Shown one piece after another: positions 9,888-24,385 of a stretch of 64,000 nt of DNA. Position 1 is the first letter of the stretch, and every line of letters starts with the position of its first letter. This DNA is from Malaya genurostris (Eukaryota > Arthropoda > Insecta > Diptera > Culicidae): positions 61,001 through 125,000 of the forward strand of contig NW_026682610.1 in assembly GCF_030247185.1 (NCBI RefSeq), written 5' to 3'. The notes beneath the pieces were generated by a model. The model did not search any database and had not been told where the DNA came from. It saw only the letters and a program-made list of their open reading frames with translations. The position numbers were made by a program, and so were the translations under genes.

Positions 9888-12800
9888 CATCTAGAAGTGC
9901 CTTTTTGGGTGCCTTCATACACAAATTTTTAAAATGTAAAATATCTCTCATATGAGAAACAAATTTACGTTTTCGACTATAACTTTTGAACGACCCGATA
10001 AATTTCGTCAGAGTTAGCTAATAATATAACAAATCGAATGATCGCACATCTAGAAGTGCCTTTTTGGGTGCCATCATACAAAAATTTTTAAAATGTAAAA
10101 ATATCTCTCATATGAGAAACAAGTTTACGTTTTCGACTATAACTTTTGAACGACCCGACAAATTTCGTTCAAAATTTCGTCAGAGTTAGCTAATAATATA
10201 ACAAATCGAATGATCGCACATCTAGAAGTGCCTTTTTGGGTGCCTTCTTACAAAAATTTTTAAAATGTAAAAATATCTCTCATATGAGAACAACATTTAC
10301 GTTTTCGACTATAACTTTTGAACGACCCGATAAATTTCGTTCAAAATTTCGTCAGAGTTAGCTAATAATATAACAAATCGAATGATCGCACATCTAGAAG
10401 TGCCTTTTTGGGTGCCTTCATACAAAAATTTTTAAAATGTAAAAATATCTCTCATATGAGAACAACATTTACGTTTTCGACTATAACTTTTGAACGACCC
10501 GATAAATTTCGTTCAAAATTTCGTCAGAGTTAGCTAATAATATAACAAATCGAATGATCACACATCTAGAAGTGCCTTTTTGGGTGCCTTCATACAAAAA
10601 TTTTTAAAATGTGAAAATATCTCTCATATGAGAAACAAATTTACGTTTTCGACTATAACTTTTGAACGACCCGATAAATTTCGTTCAAAATTTCGTCAGA
10701 GTTAGCTAATAATATAACAAATCGAATGATCGCACATCTAGAAGTGCCTTTTTGGGTGCCTTCATACAAAAATTTTTAAAATGTAAAAATATCTCTCATA
10801 TGAGAACAACATTTACGTTTTCGACTATAACTTTTGAACGACCCGATAAATTTCGTTCAAAATTTCGTCAGAGTTAGCTAATAATATAACAAATCGAATG
10901 ATCGCACATCTAGAAGTGCCTTTTTGGGTGCCTTCATACAAAAATTTTTAAAATGTAAAAATATCTCTCATATGAGAAACAAATTTACGTTTTCGACTAT
11001 AACTTTTGAACGACCCGATAAATTTCGTTCAAAATTTCGTCAGAGTTAGCTAATAATATAACAAATCTAATGATCGCACATCTAGAAGTGCCTTTTTGGG
11101 TGCCTTCATACAAAAATTTTTAAAATGTAAAAATATCTCTCATATGAGAAACAAATTTACGTTTTCGACTATAACTTTTGAACGACCCGATAAATTTCGT
11201 TCAAAATTTCGTCAGAGTTAGCTAATAATATAACAAATCGAATGATCGCACATTTAGAAGTGCCTTTTTGGGTGCCTTCATACAAAAATTTTTAAAATGT
11301 AAAAATATCTCTCATATGAGAACAACATTTACGTTTTCGACTATAACTTTTGAACGACCCGATAAATTTCGTTCAAAATTTCGTCAGAGTTAGCTAATAA
11401 TATAACAAATCGAATGATCGCACATCTAGAAGTGCCTTTTTGGGTGCCTTCATACAAAAATTTTTAAAATGTAAAAATATCTCTCATATGAGAACAACAT
11501 TTACGTTTTCGACTATAACTTTTGAACGACCCGATAAATTTCGTTCAAAATTTCGTCAGAGTTAGCTAATAATATAACAAATCGAATGATCGCACATCTA
11601 GAAGTGCCTTTTTGGGTGCCTTCATACAAAAATTTTTAAAATGTAAAAATATCTCTCATATGAGAAACAAATTTACGTTTTCGACTATAACTTTTGAACG
11701 ACCCGATAAATTTCGTTCAAAATTTCGTCAGAGTTAGCTAATAATATAACAAATCGAATGATCGCACATCTAGAAGTGCCTTTTTGGGTGCCTTCATACA
11801 AAAATTTTTAAAATGTAAAAATATCTCTCATATGAGAACAACATTTACGTTTTCGACTATAACTTTTGAACGACCCGATAAATTTCGTTCAAAATTTCGT
11901 CAGAGTTAGCTAATAATATAACAAATCGAATGATCGCACATCTAGAAGTGCCTTTTTGGGTGCCTTCATACAAAAATTTTTAAAATGTAAAAATATCTCT
12001 CATATGAGAACAACATTTACGTTTTCGACTATAACTTTTGAACGACCCGATAAATTTCGTTCAAAATTTCGTCAGAGTTAGCTAATAATATAACAAATCG
12101 AATGATCGCACATCTAGAAGTGCCTTTTTGGGTGCCTTCATACAAAAATTTTTAAAATGTAAAAATATCTCTCATATGAGAACAACATTTACGTTTTCGA
12201 CTATAACTTTTGAACGACCCGATAAATTTCGTTCAAAATTTCGTCAGAGTTAGCTAATAATATAACAAATCGAATGATCGCACATCTAGAAGTGCCTTTT
12301 TGGGTGCCTTCATACAAAAATTTTTAAAATGTAAAAATATCTCTCATATGAGAAACAAATTTACGTTTTCGACTATAACTTTTGAACGACCCGATAAATT
12401 TCGTTCAAAATTTCGTCAGAGTTAGCTAATAATATAACAAATCGAATGATCGCACATCTAGAAGTGCCTTTTTGGGTGCCTTCATACAAAAATTTTTAAA
12501 ATGTAAAAATATCTCTCATATGAGAAACAAATTTACGTTTTCGACTATAACTTTTGAACGACCCGATAAATTTCGTTCAAAATTTCGTCAGAGTTAGCTA
12601 ATAATATAACAAATCGAATGATCGCACATCTAGAAGTGCCTTTTTGGGTGCCTTCATACAAAAATTTTTAAAATGTAAAAATATCTCTCATATGAGAACA
12701 ACATTTACGTTTTCGACTATAACTTTTGAACGACCCGATAAATTTCGTTCAAAATTTCGTCAGAGTTAGCTAATAATATAACAAATCGAATGATCGCACA

Positions 12801-15800
12801 TCTAGAAGTGCCTTTTTGGGTGCCTTCATACAAAAATTTTTAAAATGTAAAAATATCTCTCATATGAGAAACAAATTTACGTTTTCGACTATAACTTTTG
12901 AACGACCCGATAAATTTCGTTCAAAATTTCGTCAGAGTTAGCTAATAATATAACAAATCGAATGATCGCACATCTAGAAGTGCCTTTTTGGGTGCCTTCA
13001 TACAAAAATTTTTAAAATGTAAAAATATCTCTCATATGAGAAACAAATTTACGTTTTCGACTATAACTTTTGAACGACCCGATAAATTTCGTTCAAAATT
13101 TCGTCAGAGTTAGCTAATAATATAACAAATCGAATGATCGCACATTTAGAAGTGCCTTTTTGGGTGCCTTCATACAAAAATTTTTAAAATGTAAAAATAT
13201 CTCTCATATGAGAACAACATTTACGTTTTCGACTATAACTTTTGAACGACCCGATAAATTTCGTTCAAAATTTCGTCAGAGTTAGCTAATAATATAACAA
13301 ATCGAATGATCGCACATCTAGAAGTGCCTTTTTGGGTGCCTTCATACAAAAATTTTTAAAATGTAAAAATATCTCTCATATGAGAACAACATTTACGTTT
13401 TCGACTATAACTTTTGAACGACCCGATAAATTTCGTTCAAAATTTCGTCAGAGTTAGCTAATAATATAACAAATCGAATGATCGCACATCTAGAAGTGCC
13501 TTTTTGGGTGCCTTCATACAAAAATTTTTAAAATGTAAAAATATCTCTCATATGAGAAACAAATTTACGTTTTCGACTATAACTTTTGAACGACCCGATA
13601 AATTTCGTTCAAAATTTCGTCAGAGTTAGCTAATAATATAACAAATCGAATGATCGCACATCTAGAAGTGCCTTTTTGGGTGCCTTCATACAAAAATTTT
13701 TAAAATGTAAAAATATCTCTCATATGAGAACAACATTTACGTTTTCGACTATAACTTTTGAACGACCCGATAAATTTCGTTCAAAATTTCGTCAGAGTTA
13801 GCTAATAATATAACAAATCGAATGATCGCACATCTAGAAGTGCCTTTTTGGGTGCCTTCATACAAAAATTTTTAAAATGTAAAAATATCTCTCATATGAG
13901 AACAACATTTACGTTTTCGACTATAACTTTTGAACGACCCGATAAATTTCGTTCAAAATTTCGTCAGAGTTAGCTAATAATATAACAAATCGAATGATCG
14001 CACATCTAGAAGTGCCTTTTTGGGTGCCTTCATACAAAAATTTTTAAAATGTAAAAATATCTCTCATATGAGAACAACATTTACGTTTTCGACTATAACT
14101 TTTGAACGACCCGATAAATTTCGTTCAAAATTTCGTCAGAGTTAGCTAATAATATAACAAATCGAATGATCGCACATCTAGAAGTGCCTTTTTGGGTGCC
14201 TTCATACAAAAATTTTTAAAATGTAAAAATATCTCTCATATGAGAAACAAATTTACGTTTTCGACTATAACTTTTGAACGACCCGATAAATTTCGTTCAA
14301 AATTTCGTCAGAGTTAGCTAATAATATAACAAATCGAATGATCGCACATCTAGAAGTGCCTTTTTGGGTGCCTTCATACAAAAATTTTTAAAATGTAAAA
14401 ATATCTCTCATATGAGAAACAAATTTACGTTTTCGACTATAACTTTTGAACGACCCGATAAATTTCGTTCAAAATTTCGTCAGAGTTAGCTAATAATATA
14501 ACAAATCGAATGATCGCACATCTAGAAGTGCTTTTTGGGTGCCTTCATACAAAAATTTTTAAAATGTAAAAATATCTCTCATATGAGAAACAAATTTACG
14601 TTTTCGACTATAACTTTTGAACGACCTGATAAATTTCGTTCAAAATTTCGTCAGAGTTAGCTAATAATATAACAAATCGAATGATCGCACATCTAGAAGT
14701 GCCTTTTTAGGTGCCTTCATACAAAAATTTTTAAAATGTAAAAATATCTCTCATATGAGAACAACATTTACGTTTTCGACTATAACTTTTGAACGACCCG
14801 ATAAATTTCGTTCAAAATTTCGTCAGAGTTAGCTAATAATTTAACAAATCGAATGATCGCACATCTAGAAGTGCCTTTTTGGGTGCCTTCATACAAAAAT
14901 TTTTAAAATGTAAAAATATCTCTCATATGAGAACAACATTTACGTTTTCGACTATAACTTTTGAACGACCCGATAAATTTCGTTCAAAATTTCGTCAGAG
15001 TTAGCTAATAATATAACAAATCGAATGATCGCACATCTAGAAGTGCCTTTTTGGGTGCCTTCATACAAAAATTTTTAAAATGTAAAAATATCTCTCATAT
15101 GAGAAACAAATTTACGTTTTCGACTATAACTTGTGAACGACCCGATAAATTTCGTTCAAAATTTCGTCAGAGTTAGCTAATAATATAACAAATCGAATGA
15201 TCGCACATCTAGAAGTGCCTTTTTGGGTGCCTTCATACAAAAATTTTTAAAATGTAAAAATATCTCTCATATGAGAACAACATTTACGTTTTCGACTATA
15301 ACTTTTGAACGACCCGATAAATTTCGTTCAAAATTTCGTCAGAGTTAGCTAATAATATAACAAATCGAATGATCGCACATCTAGAAGTGCCTTTTTGGGT
15401 GCCTTCATACAAAAATTTTTAAAATGTAAAAATATCTCTCATATGAGAACAACATTTACGTTTTCGACTATAACTTTTGAACGACCCGATAAATTTCGTT
15501 CAAAATTTCGTCAGAGTTAGCTAATAATATAACAAATCGAATGATCGCACATCTAGAAGTGCCTTTTTGGGTGCCTTCATACCAAAATTTTTAAAATGTA
15601 AAAATATCTCTCATATGAGAAACAAATTTACGTTTTCGACTATAACTTTTGAACGACCCGACAAATTTCGTTCAAAATTTCGTCAGAGTTAGCTAATAAT
15701 ATAACAAATCGAATGATCGCACATCTAGAAGTGCCTTTTTGGGTGCCTTCATACAAAAATTTTTAAAATGTAAAAATATCTCTCATATGAGAAACAAATT

Positions 15801-18800
15801 TACGTTTTCGACTATAACTTTTGAACGACCCGACAAATTTCGTTCAAAATTTCGTCAGAGTTAGCTAATAATATAACAAATCGAATGATCGCACATCTAG
15901 AAGTGCCTTTTTGGGTGCCTTCATACCAAAATTTTTAAAATGTAAAAATATCTCTCATATGAGAACAACATTTACGTTTTCGACTATAACTTTTGAACGA
16001 CCCGATAAATTTCGTTCAAAATTTCGTCAGAGTTAGCTAATAATATAACAAATCGAATGATCGCACATCTAGAAGTGCCTTTTTGGGTGCCTTCATACAA
16101 AAATTTTTAAAATGTAAAAATATCTCTCATATGAGAACAACATTTACGTTTTCGACTATAACTTTTGAACGACCCGATAAATTTCGTTCAAAATTTCGTC
16201 AGAGTTAGCTAATAATATAACAAATCGAATGATAGCACATCTAGAAGTGCCTTTTTGGGTGCCTTCATACAAAAATTTTTAAAATGTAAAAATATCTCTC
16301 ATATGAGAAACAAATTTACGTTTTCGACTATAACTTTTGAACGACCCGATAAATTTCGTTCAAAATTTCGTCAGAGTTAGCTAATAATATAACAAATCGA
16401 ATGATCGCACATCTAGAAGTGCCTTTTTAGGTGCCTTCATACAAAAATTTTTAAAATGTAAAAATATCTCTCATATGAGAACAACATTTACGTTTTCGAC
16501 TATAACTTTTGAACGACCCGATAAATTTCGTTCAAAATTTCGTCAGAGTTAGCTAATAATATAACAAATCGAATGATCGCACATCTAGAAGTGCCTTTTT
16601 GGGTGCCTTCATACCAAAATTTTTAAAATGTAAAAATATCTCTCATATGAGAAACAAATTTACGTTTTCGACTATAACTTTTGAACGACCCGACAAATTT
16701 CGTTCAAAATTTCGTCAGAGTTAGCTAATAATATAACAAATCGAATGATCGCACATCTAGAAGTGCCTTTTTGGGTGCCTTCATACCAAAATTTTTAAAA
16801 TGTAAAAATATCTCTCATATGAGAAACAAATTTACGTTTTCGACTATAACTTTTGAACGACCCGATAAATTTCGTTCAAAATTTCGTCAGAGTTAGCTAA
16901 TAATATAACAAATCGAATGATCGCACATCTAGAAGTGCCTTTTTGGGTGCCTTCATACAAAAATTTTTAAAATGTAAAAATATCTCTCATATGAGAACAA
17001 CATTTACGTTTTCGACTATAACTTTTGAACGACCCGATAAATTTCGTTCAAAATTTCGTCAGAGTTAGCTAATAATATAACAAATCGAATGATCGCACAT
17101 CTAGAAGTGCCTTTTTGGGTGCCTTCATACAAAAATTTTTAAAATGTAAAAATATCTCTCATATGAGAAACAAATTTACGTTTTCGACTATAACTTTTGA
17201 ACGACCCGATAAATTTCGTTCAAAATTTCGTCAGAGTTAGCTAATAATATAACAAATCGAATGATCGCACATCTAGAAGTGCCTTTTTAGGTGCCTTCAT
17301 ACAAAAATTTTTAAAATGTAAAAATATCTCTCATATGAGAACAACATTTACGTTTTCGACTATAACTTTTGAACGACCCGATAAATTTCGTTCAAAATTT
17401 CGTCAGAGTTAGCTAATAATTTAACAAATCGAATGATCGCACATCTAGAAGTGCCTTTTTGGGTGCCTTCATACAAAAATTTTTAAAATGTAAAAATATC
17501 TCTCATATGAGAACAACATTTACGTTTTCGACTATAACTTTTGAACGACCCGATAAATTTCGTTCAAAATTTCGTCAGAGTTAGCTAATAATATAACAAA
17601 TCGAATGATCGCACATCTAGAAGTGCCTTTTTGGGTGCCTTCATACAAAAATTTTTAAAATATAAAAGTATCTCTCATATGAGAAACAAATTTACGTTTT
17701 CGACTATAACTTTTGAACGACCCGACAAATTTCGTTCAAAATTTCGTCAGAGTTAGCTAATAATATAACAAATCGAATGATCGCACATCTAGAAGTGCCT
17801 TTTTGGGTGCCTTCATACAAAAATTTTTAAAATGTGAAAATATCTCTCATACGAGAAACAAATTTACGTTTTCGACTATAACTTTTGAACGACCCGATAA
17901 ATTTCGTTCAAAATTTCGTCAGAGTTAGCTAATAATATAACAAATCGAATGATCGCACATCTAGAAGTGCCTTTTTGGGTGCCTTCATTCAAAAATTTTT
18001 AAAATGTAAAAATATCTCTCATATGAGAACAACATTTACGTTTTCGACTATAACTTTTGAACGACCCGATAAATTTCGTTCAAAATTTCGTCAGAGTTAG
18101 CTAATAATATAACAAATCGAATGATCGCACATCTAGAAGTGCCTTTTTGGGTGCCTTCATACAAAAATTTTTAAAATGTAAAAATATCTCTCATATGAGA
18201 AACAAATTTACGTTTTCGACTATAACTTGTGAACGACCCGATAAATTTCGTTCAATATTTCGTCAGAGTTAGCTAATAATATAACAAATCGAATGATCGC
18301 ACATCTAGAAGTGCCTTTTTGGGTGCCTTCATACAAAAATTTTTAAAATGTAAAAATATCTCTCATATGAGAACAACATTTACGTTTTCGACTATAACTT
18401 TTGAACGACCCGATAAATTTCGTTCAAAATTTCGTCAGAGTTAGCTAATAATATAACAAATCGAATGATCGCACATCTAGAAGTGCCTTTTTGGGTGCCT
18501 TCATACAAAAATTTTTAAAATGTAAAAATATCTCTCATATGAGAACAACATTTACGTTTTCGACTATAACTTTTGAACGACCCGATAAATTTCGTTCAAA
18601 ATTTCGTCAGAGTTAGCTAATAATATAACAAATCGAATGATCGCACATCTAGAAGTGCCTTTTTGGGTGCCTTCATACAAAAATTTTTAAAATGTAAAAA
18701 TATCTCTCATATGAGAAACAAATTTACGTTTTCGACTATAACTTTTGAACGACCCGATAAATTTCGTTCAAAATTTCGTCAGAGTTAGCTAATAATATAA

Positions 18801-21800
18801 CAAATCGAATGATCGCACATCTAGAAGTGCCTTTTTGGGTGCCTTCATACAAAAATTTTTAAAATGTAAAAATATCTCTCATATGAGAAACAAATTTACG
18901 TTTTCGACTATAACTTGTGAACGACCCGGAATATTGCGTTCAAAATTTCGTCAGAGTTAGCTAATAATATAACAAATCGAATGATCGCACATCTAGAAGT
19001 GCCTTTTTGGGTGCCTTCATACAAAAATTTTTAAAATGTAAAAATATCTCTCATATGAGAACAACATTTACGTTTTCGACTATAACTTTTGAACGACCCG
19101 ATAAATTTCGTTCAAAATTTCGTCAGAGTTAGCTAATAATTTAACAAATCGAATGATCGCACATCTAGAAGTGCCTTTTTGGGTGCCTTCATACAAAAAT
19201 TTTTAAAATGTAAAAATATCTCTCATATGAGAAACAAATTTACGTTTTCGACTATAACTTGTGAACGACCCGATAAATTTCGTTCAAAATTTCGTCAGAG
19301 TCAGCTAATAATATAACAAATCGAATGATCGCACATCTAGAAGTGCCTTTTTGGGTGCCTTCATACAAAAATTTTTAAAATGTAAAAATATCTCTCATAT
19401 GAGAACAACATTTACGTTTTCGACTATAACTTTTGAACGACCCGATGAATTTCGTTCAAAATTTCGTCAGAGTTAGCTAATAATATAACAAATCGAATGA
19501 TCGCACATCTAGAAGTGCCTTCTTGGGTGCCTTCATACAAAAATTTTTAAAATGTAAAAATATCTCTCATATGAGAAACAAATTTACGTTTTCGACTATA
19601 ACTTGTGAACGACCCGATAAATTTCGTTCAAAATTTCGTCAGAGTTAGCTAATAATATAACAAATCGAATGATCGCACATCTAGAAGTGCCTTCTTGGGT
19701 GCCTTCATACAAAAATTTTTAAAATGTAAAAATATCTCTCATATGAGAAACAAATTTACGTTTTCGACTATAACTTTTGAACGACCCGATAAATTTCGTT
19801 CAAAATTTCGTCAGAGTTAGCTAATAATATAACAAATCGAATGATCGCACATCTAGAAGTGCCTTTTTAGGTGCCTTCATACAAAAATTTTTAAAATGTA
19901 AAAATATCTCTCATATGAGAACAACATTTACGTTTTCGACTATAACTTTTGAACGACCCGATAAATTTCGTTCAAAATTTCGTCAGAGTTAGCTAATAAT
20001 TTAACAAATCGAATGATCGCACATCTAGAAGTGCCTTTTTGGGTGCCTTCATACAAAAATTTTTAAAATGTAAAAATATCTCTCATATGAGAAACAAATT
20101 TACGTTTTCGACTATAACTTTTGAACGACCCGATAAATTTCGTTCAAAATTTCGTCAGAGTTAGCTAATAATATAACAAATCGAATGATCGCACATCTAG
20201 AAGTGCCTTTTTGGGTGCCTTCATACAAAAATTTTTAAAATGTAAAAATATCTCTCATATGAGAACAACATTTACGTTTTCGACTATAACTTTTGAACGA
20301 CCCGATAAATTTCGTTCAAAATTTCGTCAGAATTAGCTAATAATATAACAAATCGAATGATCGCACATCTAGAAGTGCCTTTTTGGGTGCCTTCATACAA
20401 AAATTTTTAAAATGTAAAAATATCTCTCATATGAGAACAACATTTACGTTTTCGACTATAACTTTTGAACGACCCGATAAATTTCGTTCAAAATTTCGTC
20501 AGAGTTAGCTAATAATTTAACAAATCGAATGATCGCACATCTAGAAGTGCCTTTTTGGGTGCCTTCATACAAAAATTTTTAAAATGTAAAAATATCTCTC
20601 ATATGAGAAACAAATTTACGTTTTCGACTATAACTTTTGAACGACCCGATAAATTTCGTTCAAAATTTCGTCAGAGTTAGCTAATAATATAACAAATCGA
20701 ATGATCGCACATCTAGAAGTGCCTTTTTGGGTGCCTTCATACAAAAATTTTTAAAATGTAAAAATATCTCTCATATGAGAACAACATTTACGTTTTCGAC
20801 TATAACTTTTGAACGACCCGATAAATTTCGTTCAAAATTTCGTCAGAATTAGCTAATAATATAACAAATCGAATGATCGCACATCTAGAAGTGCCTTTTT
20901 GGGTGCCTTCATACAAAAATTTTTAAAATGTAAAAATATCTCTCATATGAGAACAACATTTACGTTTTCGACTATAACTTTTGAACGACCCGATAAATTT
21001 CGTTCAAAATTTCGTCAGAGTTAGCTAATAATTTAACAAATCGAATGATCGCACATCTAGAAGTGCCTTTTTGGGTGCCTTCATACAAAAATTTTTAAAA
21101 TGTAAAAATATCTCTCATATGAGAAACAAATTTACGTTTTCGACTATAACTTTTGAACGACCCGATAAATTTCGTTCAAAATTTCGTCAGAGTTAGCTAA
21201 TAATATAACAAATCGAATGATCGCACATCTAGAAGTGCCTTTTTGGGTGCCTTCATACAAAAATTTTTAAAATGTAAAAATATCTCTCATATGAGAACAA
21301 CATTTACGTTTTCGACTATAACTTTTGAACGACCCAATAAATTTCGTTCAAAATTTCGTCAGAGTTAGCTAATAATATAACAAATCGAATGATCGCACAT
21401 CTAGAAGTGCCTTTTTGGGTGCCTTCATACAAAAATTTTTAAAATGTAAAAATATCTCTCATATGAGAAACAAATTTACGTTTTCGACTATAACTTGTGA
21501 ACGACCCGATAAATTTCGTTCAAAATTTCGTCAGAGTTAGCTAATAATATAACAAATCGAATGATCGCACATCTAGAAGTGCCTTTTTGGGTGCCTTCAT
21601 ACAAAAATTTTTAAAATGTAAAAATATCTCTCATATGAGAACAACATTTACGTTTTCGACTATAACTTTTGAACGACCCGATAAATTTCGTTCAAAATTT
21701 CGTCAGAGTTAGCTAATAATTTAACAAATCGAATGATCGCACATCTAGAAGTGCCTTTTTGGGTGCCTTCATACAAAAATTTTTAAAATGTAAAAATATC

Positions 21801-24318
21801 TCTCATATGAGAAACAAATTTACGTTTTCGACTATAACTTGTGAACGACCCGATAAATTTCGTTCAAAATTTCGTCAGAGTTAGCTAATAATATAACAAA
21901 TCGAATGATCGCACATCTAGAAGTGCCTTTTTGGGTGCCTTCATACAAAAATTTTTAAAATGTAAAAATATCTCTCATATGAGAACAACATTTACGTTTT
22001 CGACTATAACTTTTGAACGACCCGATAAATTTCGTTCAAAATTTCGTCAGAGTTAGCTAATAATTTAACAAATCGAATGATCGCACATCTAGAAGTGCCT
22101 TTTTGGGTGCCTTCATACAAAAATTTTTAAAATGTAAAAATATCTCTCATATGAGAAACAAATTTACGTTTTCGACTATAACTTGTGAACGACCCGATAA
22201 ATTTCGTTCAAAATTTCGTCAGAGTTAGCTAATAATATAACAAATCGAATGATCGCACATCTAGAAGTGCCTTTTTGGGTGCCTTCATACAAAAATTTTT
22301 AAAATGTAAAAATATCTCTCATATGAGAACAACATTTACGTTTTCGACTATAACTTTTGAACGACCCGATAAATTTCGTTCAAAATTTCGTCAGAGTTAG
22401 CTAATAATTTAACAAATCGAATGATCGCACATCTAGAAGTGCCTTTTTGGGTGCCTTCATACAAAAATTTTTAAAATGTAAAAATATCTCTCATATGAGA
22501 AACAAATTTACGTTTTCGACTATAACTTGTGAACGACCCGATAAATTTCGTTCAAAATTTCGTCAGAGTTAGCTAATAATATAACCAATCGAATGATCGC
22601 ACATCTAGAAGTGCCTTTTTAGGTGCCTTCATACAAAAATTATTAAAATGTAAAAATATCTCTCATATGAGAACAACATTTACGTTTTCGACTATAACTT
22701 TTGAACGACCCGATAAATTTCGTTCAAAATTTCGTCAGAGTTAGCTAATAATTTAACAAATCGAATGATCGCACATCTAGAAGTGCCTTTTTGGGTGCCT
22801 TCATACAAAAATTTTTAAAATGTAAAAATATCTCTCATATGAGAAACAAATTTACGTTTTCGACTATAACTTTTGAACGACCCGATAAATTTCGTTCAAA
22901 ATTTCGTCAGCGTTAGCTAATAATATAACAAATCGAATGATCGCACATCTAGAAGTGCCTTTTTAGGTGCCTTCATACAAAAATTTTTAAAATGTAAAAA
23001 TATCTCTCATATGAGAACAACATTTACGTTTTCGACTATAACTTTTGAACGACCCGATAAATTTCGTTCAAAATTTCGTCAGAGTTAGCTAATAATTTAA
23101 CAAATCGAATGATCGCACATCTAGAAGTGCCTTTTTGGGTGCCTTCATACAAAAATTTTTAAAATGTAAAAATATCTCTCATATGAGAAACAAATTTACG
23201 TTTTCGACTATAACTTGTGAACGACCCGATAAATTTCGTTCAATATTTCGTCAGAGTTAGCTAATAATATAACAAATCGAATGATCGCACATCTAGAAGT
23301 GCCTTTTTGGGTGCCTTCATACAAAAATTTTTAAAATGTAAAAATATCTCTCATATGAGAACAACATTTACGTTTTCGACTATAACTTTTGAACGACCCG
23401 ATAAATTTCGTTCAAAATTTCGTCAGAGTTAGCTAATAATATAACAAATCGAATGATCGCACATCTAGAAGTGCCTTTTTGGGTGCCTTCATACAAAAAT
23501 TTTTAAAATGTAAAAATATCTCTCATATGAGAACAACATTTACGTTTTCGACTATAACTTTTGAACGACCCGATAAATTTCGTTCAAAATTTCGTCAGAG
23601 TTAGCTAATAATATAACAAATCGAATGATCGCACATCTAGAAGTGCCTTTTTGGGTGCCTTCATACAAAAATTTTTAAAATGTAAAAATATCTCTCATAT
23701 GAGAACAACATTTACGTTTTCGACTATAACTTTTGAACGACCCGATAAATTTCGTTCAAAATTTCGTCAGAGTTAGCTAATAATATAACAAATCGAATGA
23801 TCGCACATCTAGAAGTGCTTTTTTGGGTGCCTTCATACAAAAATTTTTAAAATGTAAAAATATCTCTCATATGAGAAACAAATTTACGTTTTCGACTATA
23901 ACTTGTGAACGACCCGATAAATTTCGTTCAAAATTTCGTCAGAGTTAGCTAATAATATAACAAATCGAATGATCGCACATCTAGAAGTGCCTTTTTGGGT
24001 GCCTTCATACAAAAATTTTTAAAATGTAAAAATATCTCTCATATGAGAACAACATTTACGTTTTCGACTATAACTTTTGAACGACCCGATAAATTTCGTT
24101 CAAAATTTCGTCAGAGTTAGCTAATAATATAACAAATCGAATGATCGCACATCTAGAAGTGCTTTTTTGGGTGCCTTCATACAAAAATTTTTAAAATGTA
24201 AAAATATCTCTCATATGAGAAACAAATTTACGTTTTCGACTATAACTTTTGAACGACCCGATAAATTTCGTTCAAAATTTGACCAGAGTTATAGTAATAT
24301 TACAAATCAAATGATTTG
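9888..24318 (+). repeat. Satellite array 1: about 84 tandem copies of a 172 bp monomer
   Basis: Taking the monomer to start CATCTAGAAGTGCC, starts occur at 9888, 10047, 10219, ... 10735, 10907, 11079, 11251 ... 24150. Spacing is 172 bp, except a shortened first monomer (159 bp, lacking one of two AATTTCGT direct repeats) and one monomer near 14521 that is one base short. Each monomer contains the palindrome CTCATATGAG and an XbaI-type TCTAGA. Two main variants differ after ATGAGAA (ACAAATTT versus CAACATTT). Linked variants are ACTTGTGAACG versus ACTTTTGAACG and TAATATAAC versus TAATTTAAC. No open frame longer than about 60 codons occurs, so the array is non-coding. The last monomer (from 24150) decays into unrelated sequence around 24290-24318. 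Confidence 0.98.
21377..23100 (+). repeat. Dimeric higher-order repeat (344 bp) inside satellite array 1
   Basis: Here the two monomer classes alternate strictly. The TTAAC variant recurs at 21721, 22065, 22409, 22753 and 23097, exactly 344 bp (two monomers) apart, and always sits in the CAACATTT-class monomer. The intervening monomers carry ACAAATTT and mostly ACTTGTGAACG. This is homogenisation by units of two, a simple higher-order repeat. Confidence 0.85.
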
Positions 24319-24385
24319 ACCCTCCGGGTTTCGGGTAAAAGTTTTTCACGGTGATTGAATAGCTTTTTCTAGATAAAAATGCAAA
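24319..24385. repeat. Degraded MITE/dispersed-repeat fragment at satellite array 1 right edge
   Basis: Sequence resembling the end of the mosquito dispersed repeat (CACGGTGATTGAATAGC, compare the CAATCACCGTGAAAAC form at 39164-39235 on the other strand) lies between the last satellite monomer and the H4-derived tail. The same order is seen, inverted, at the beginning of array 2. Confidence 0.45.

Noticed and set aside
9888..24318. CRISPR-like direct repeat array
   Set aside because: Head-to-tail 172 bp units without unique spacers, in an animal genome; it is satellite DNA.
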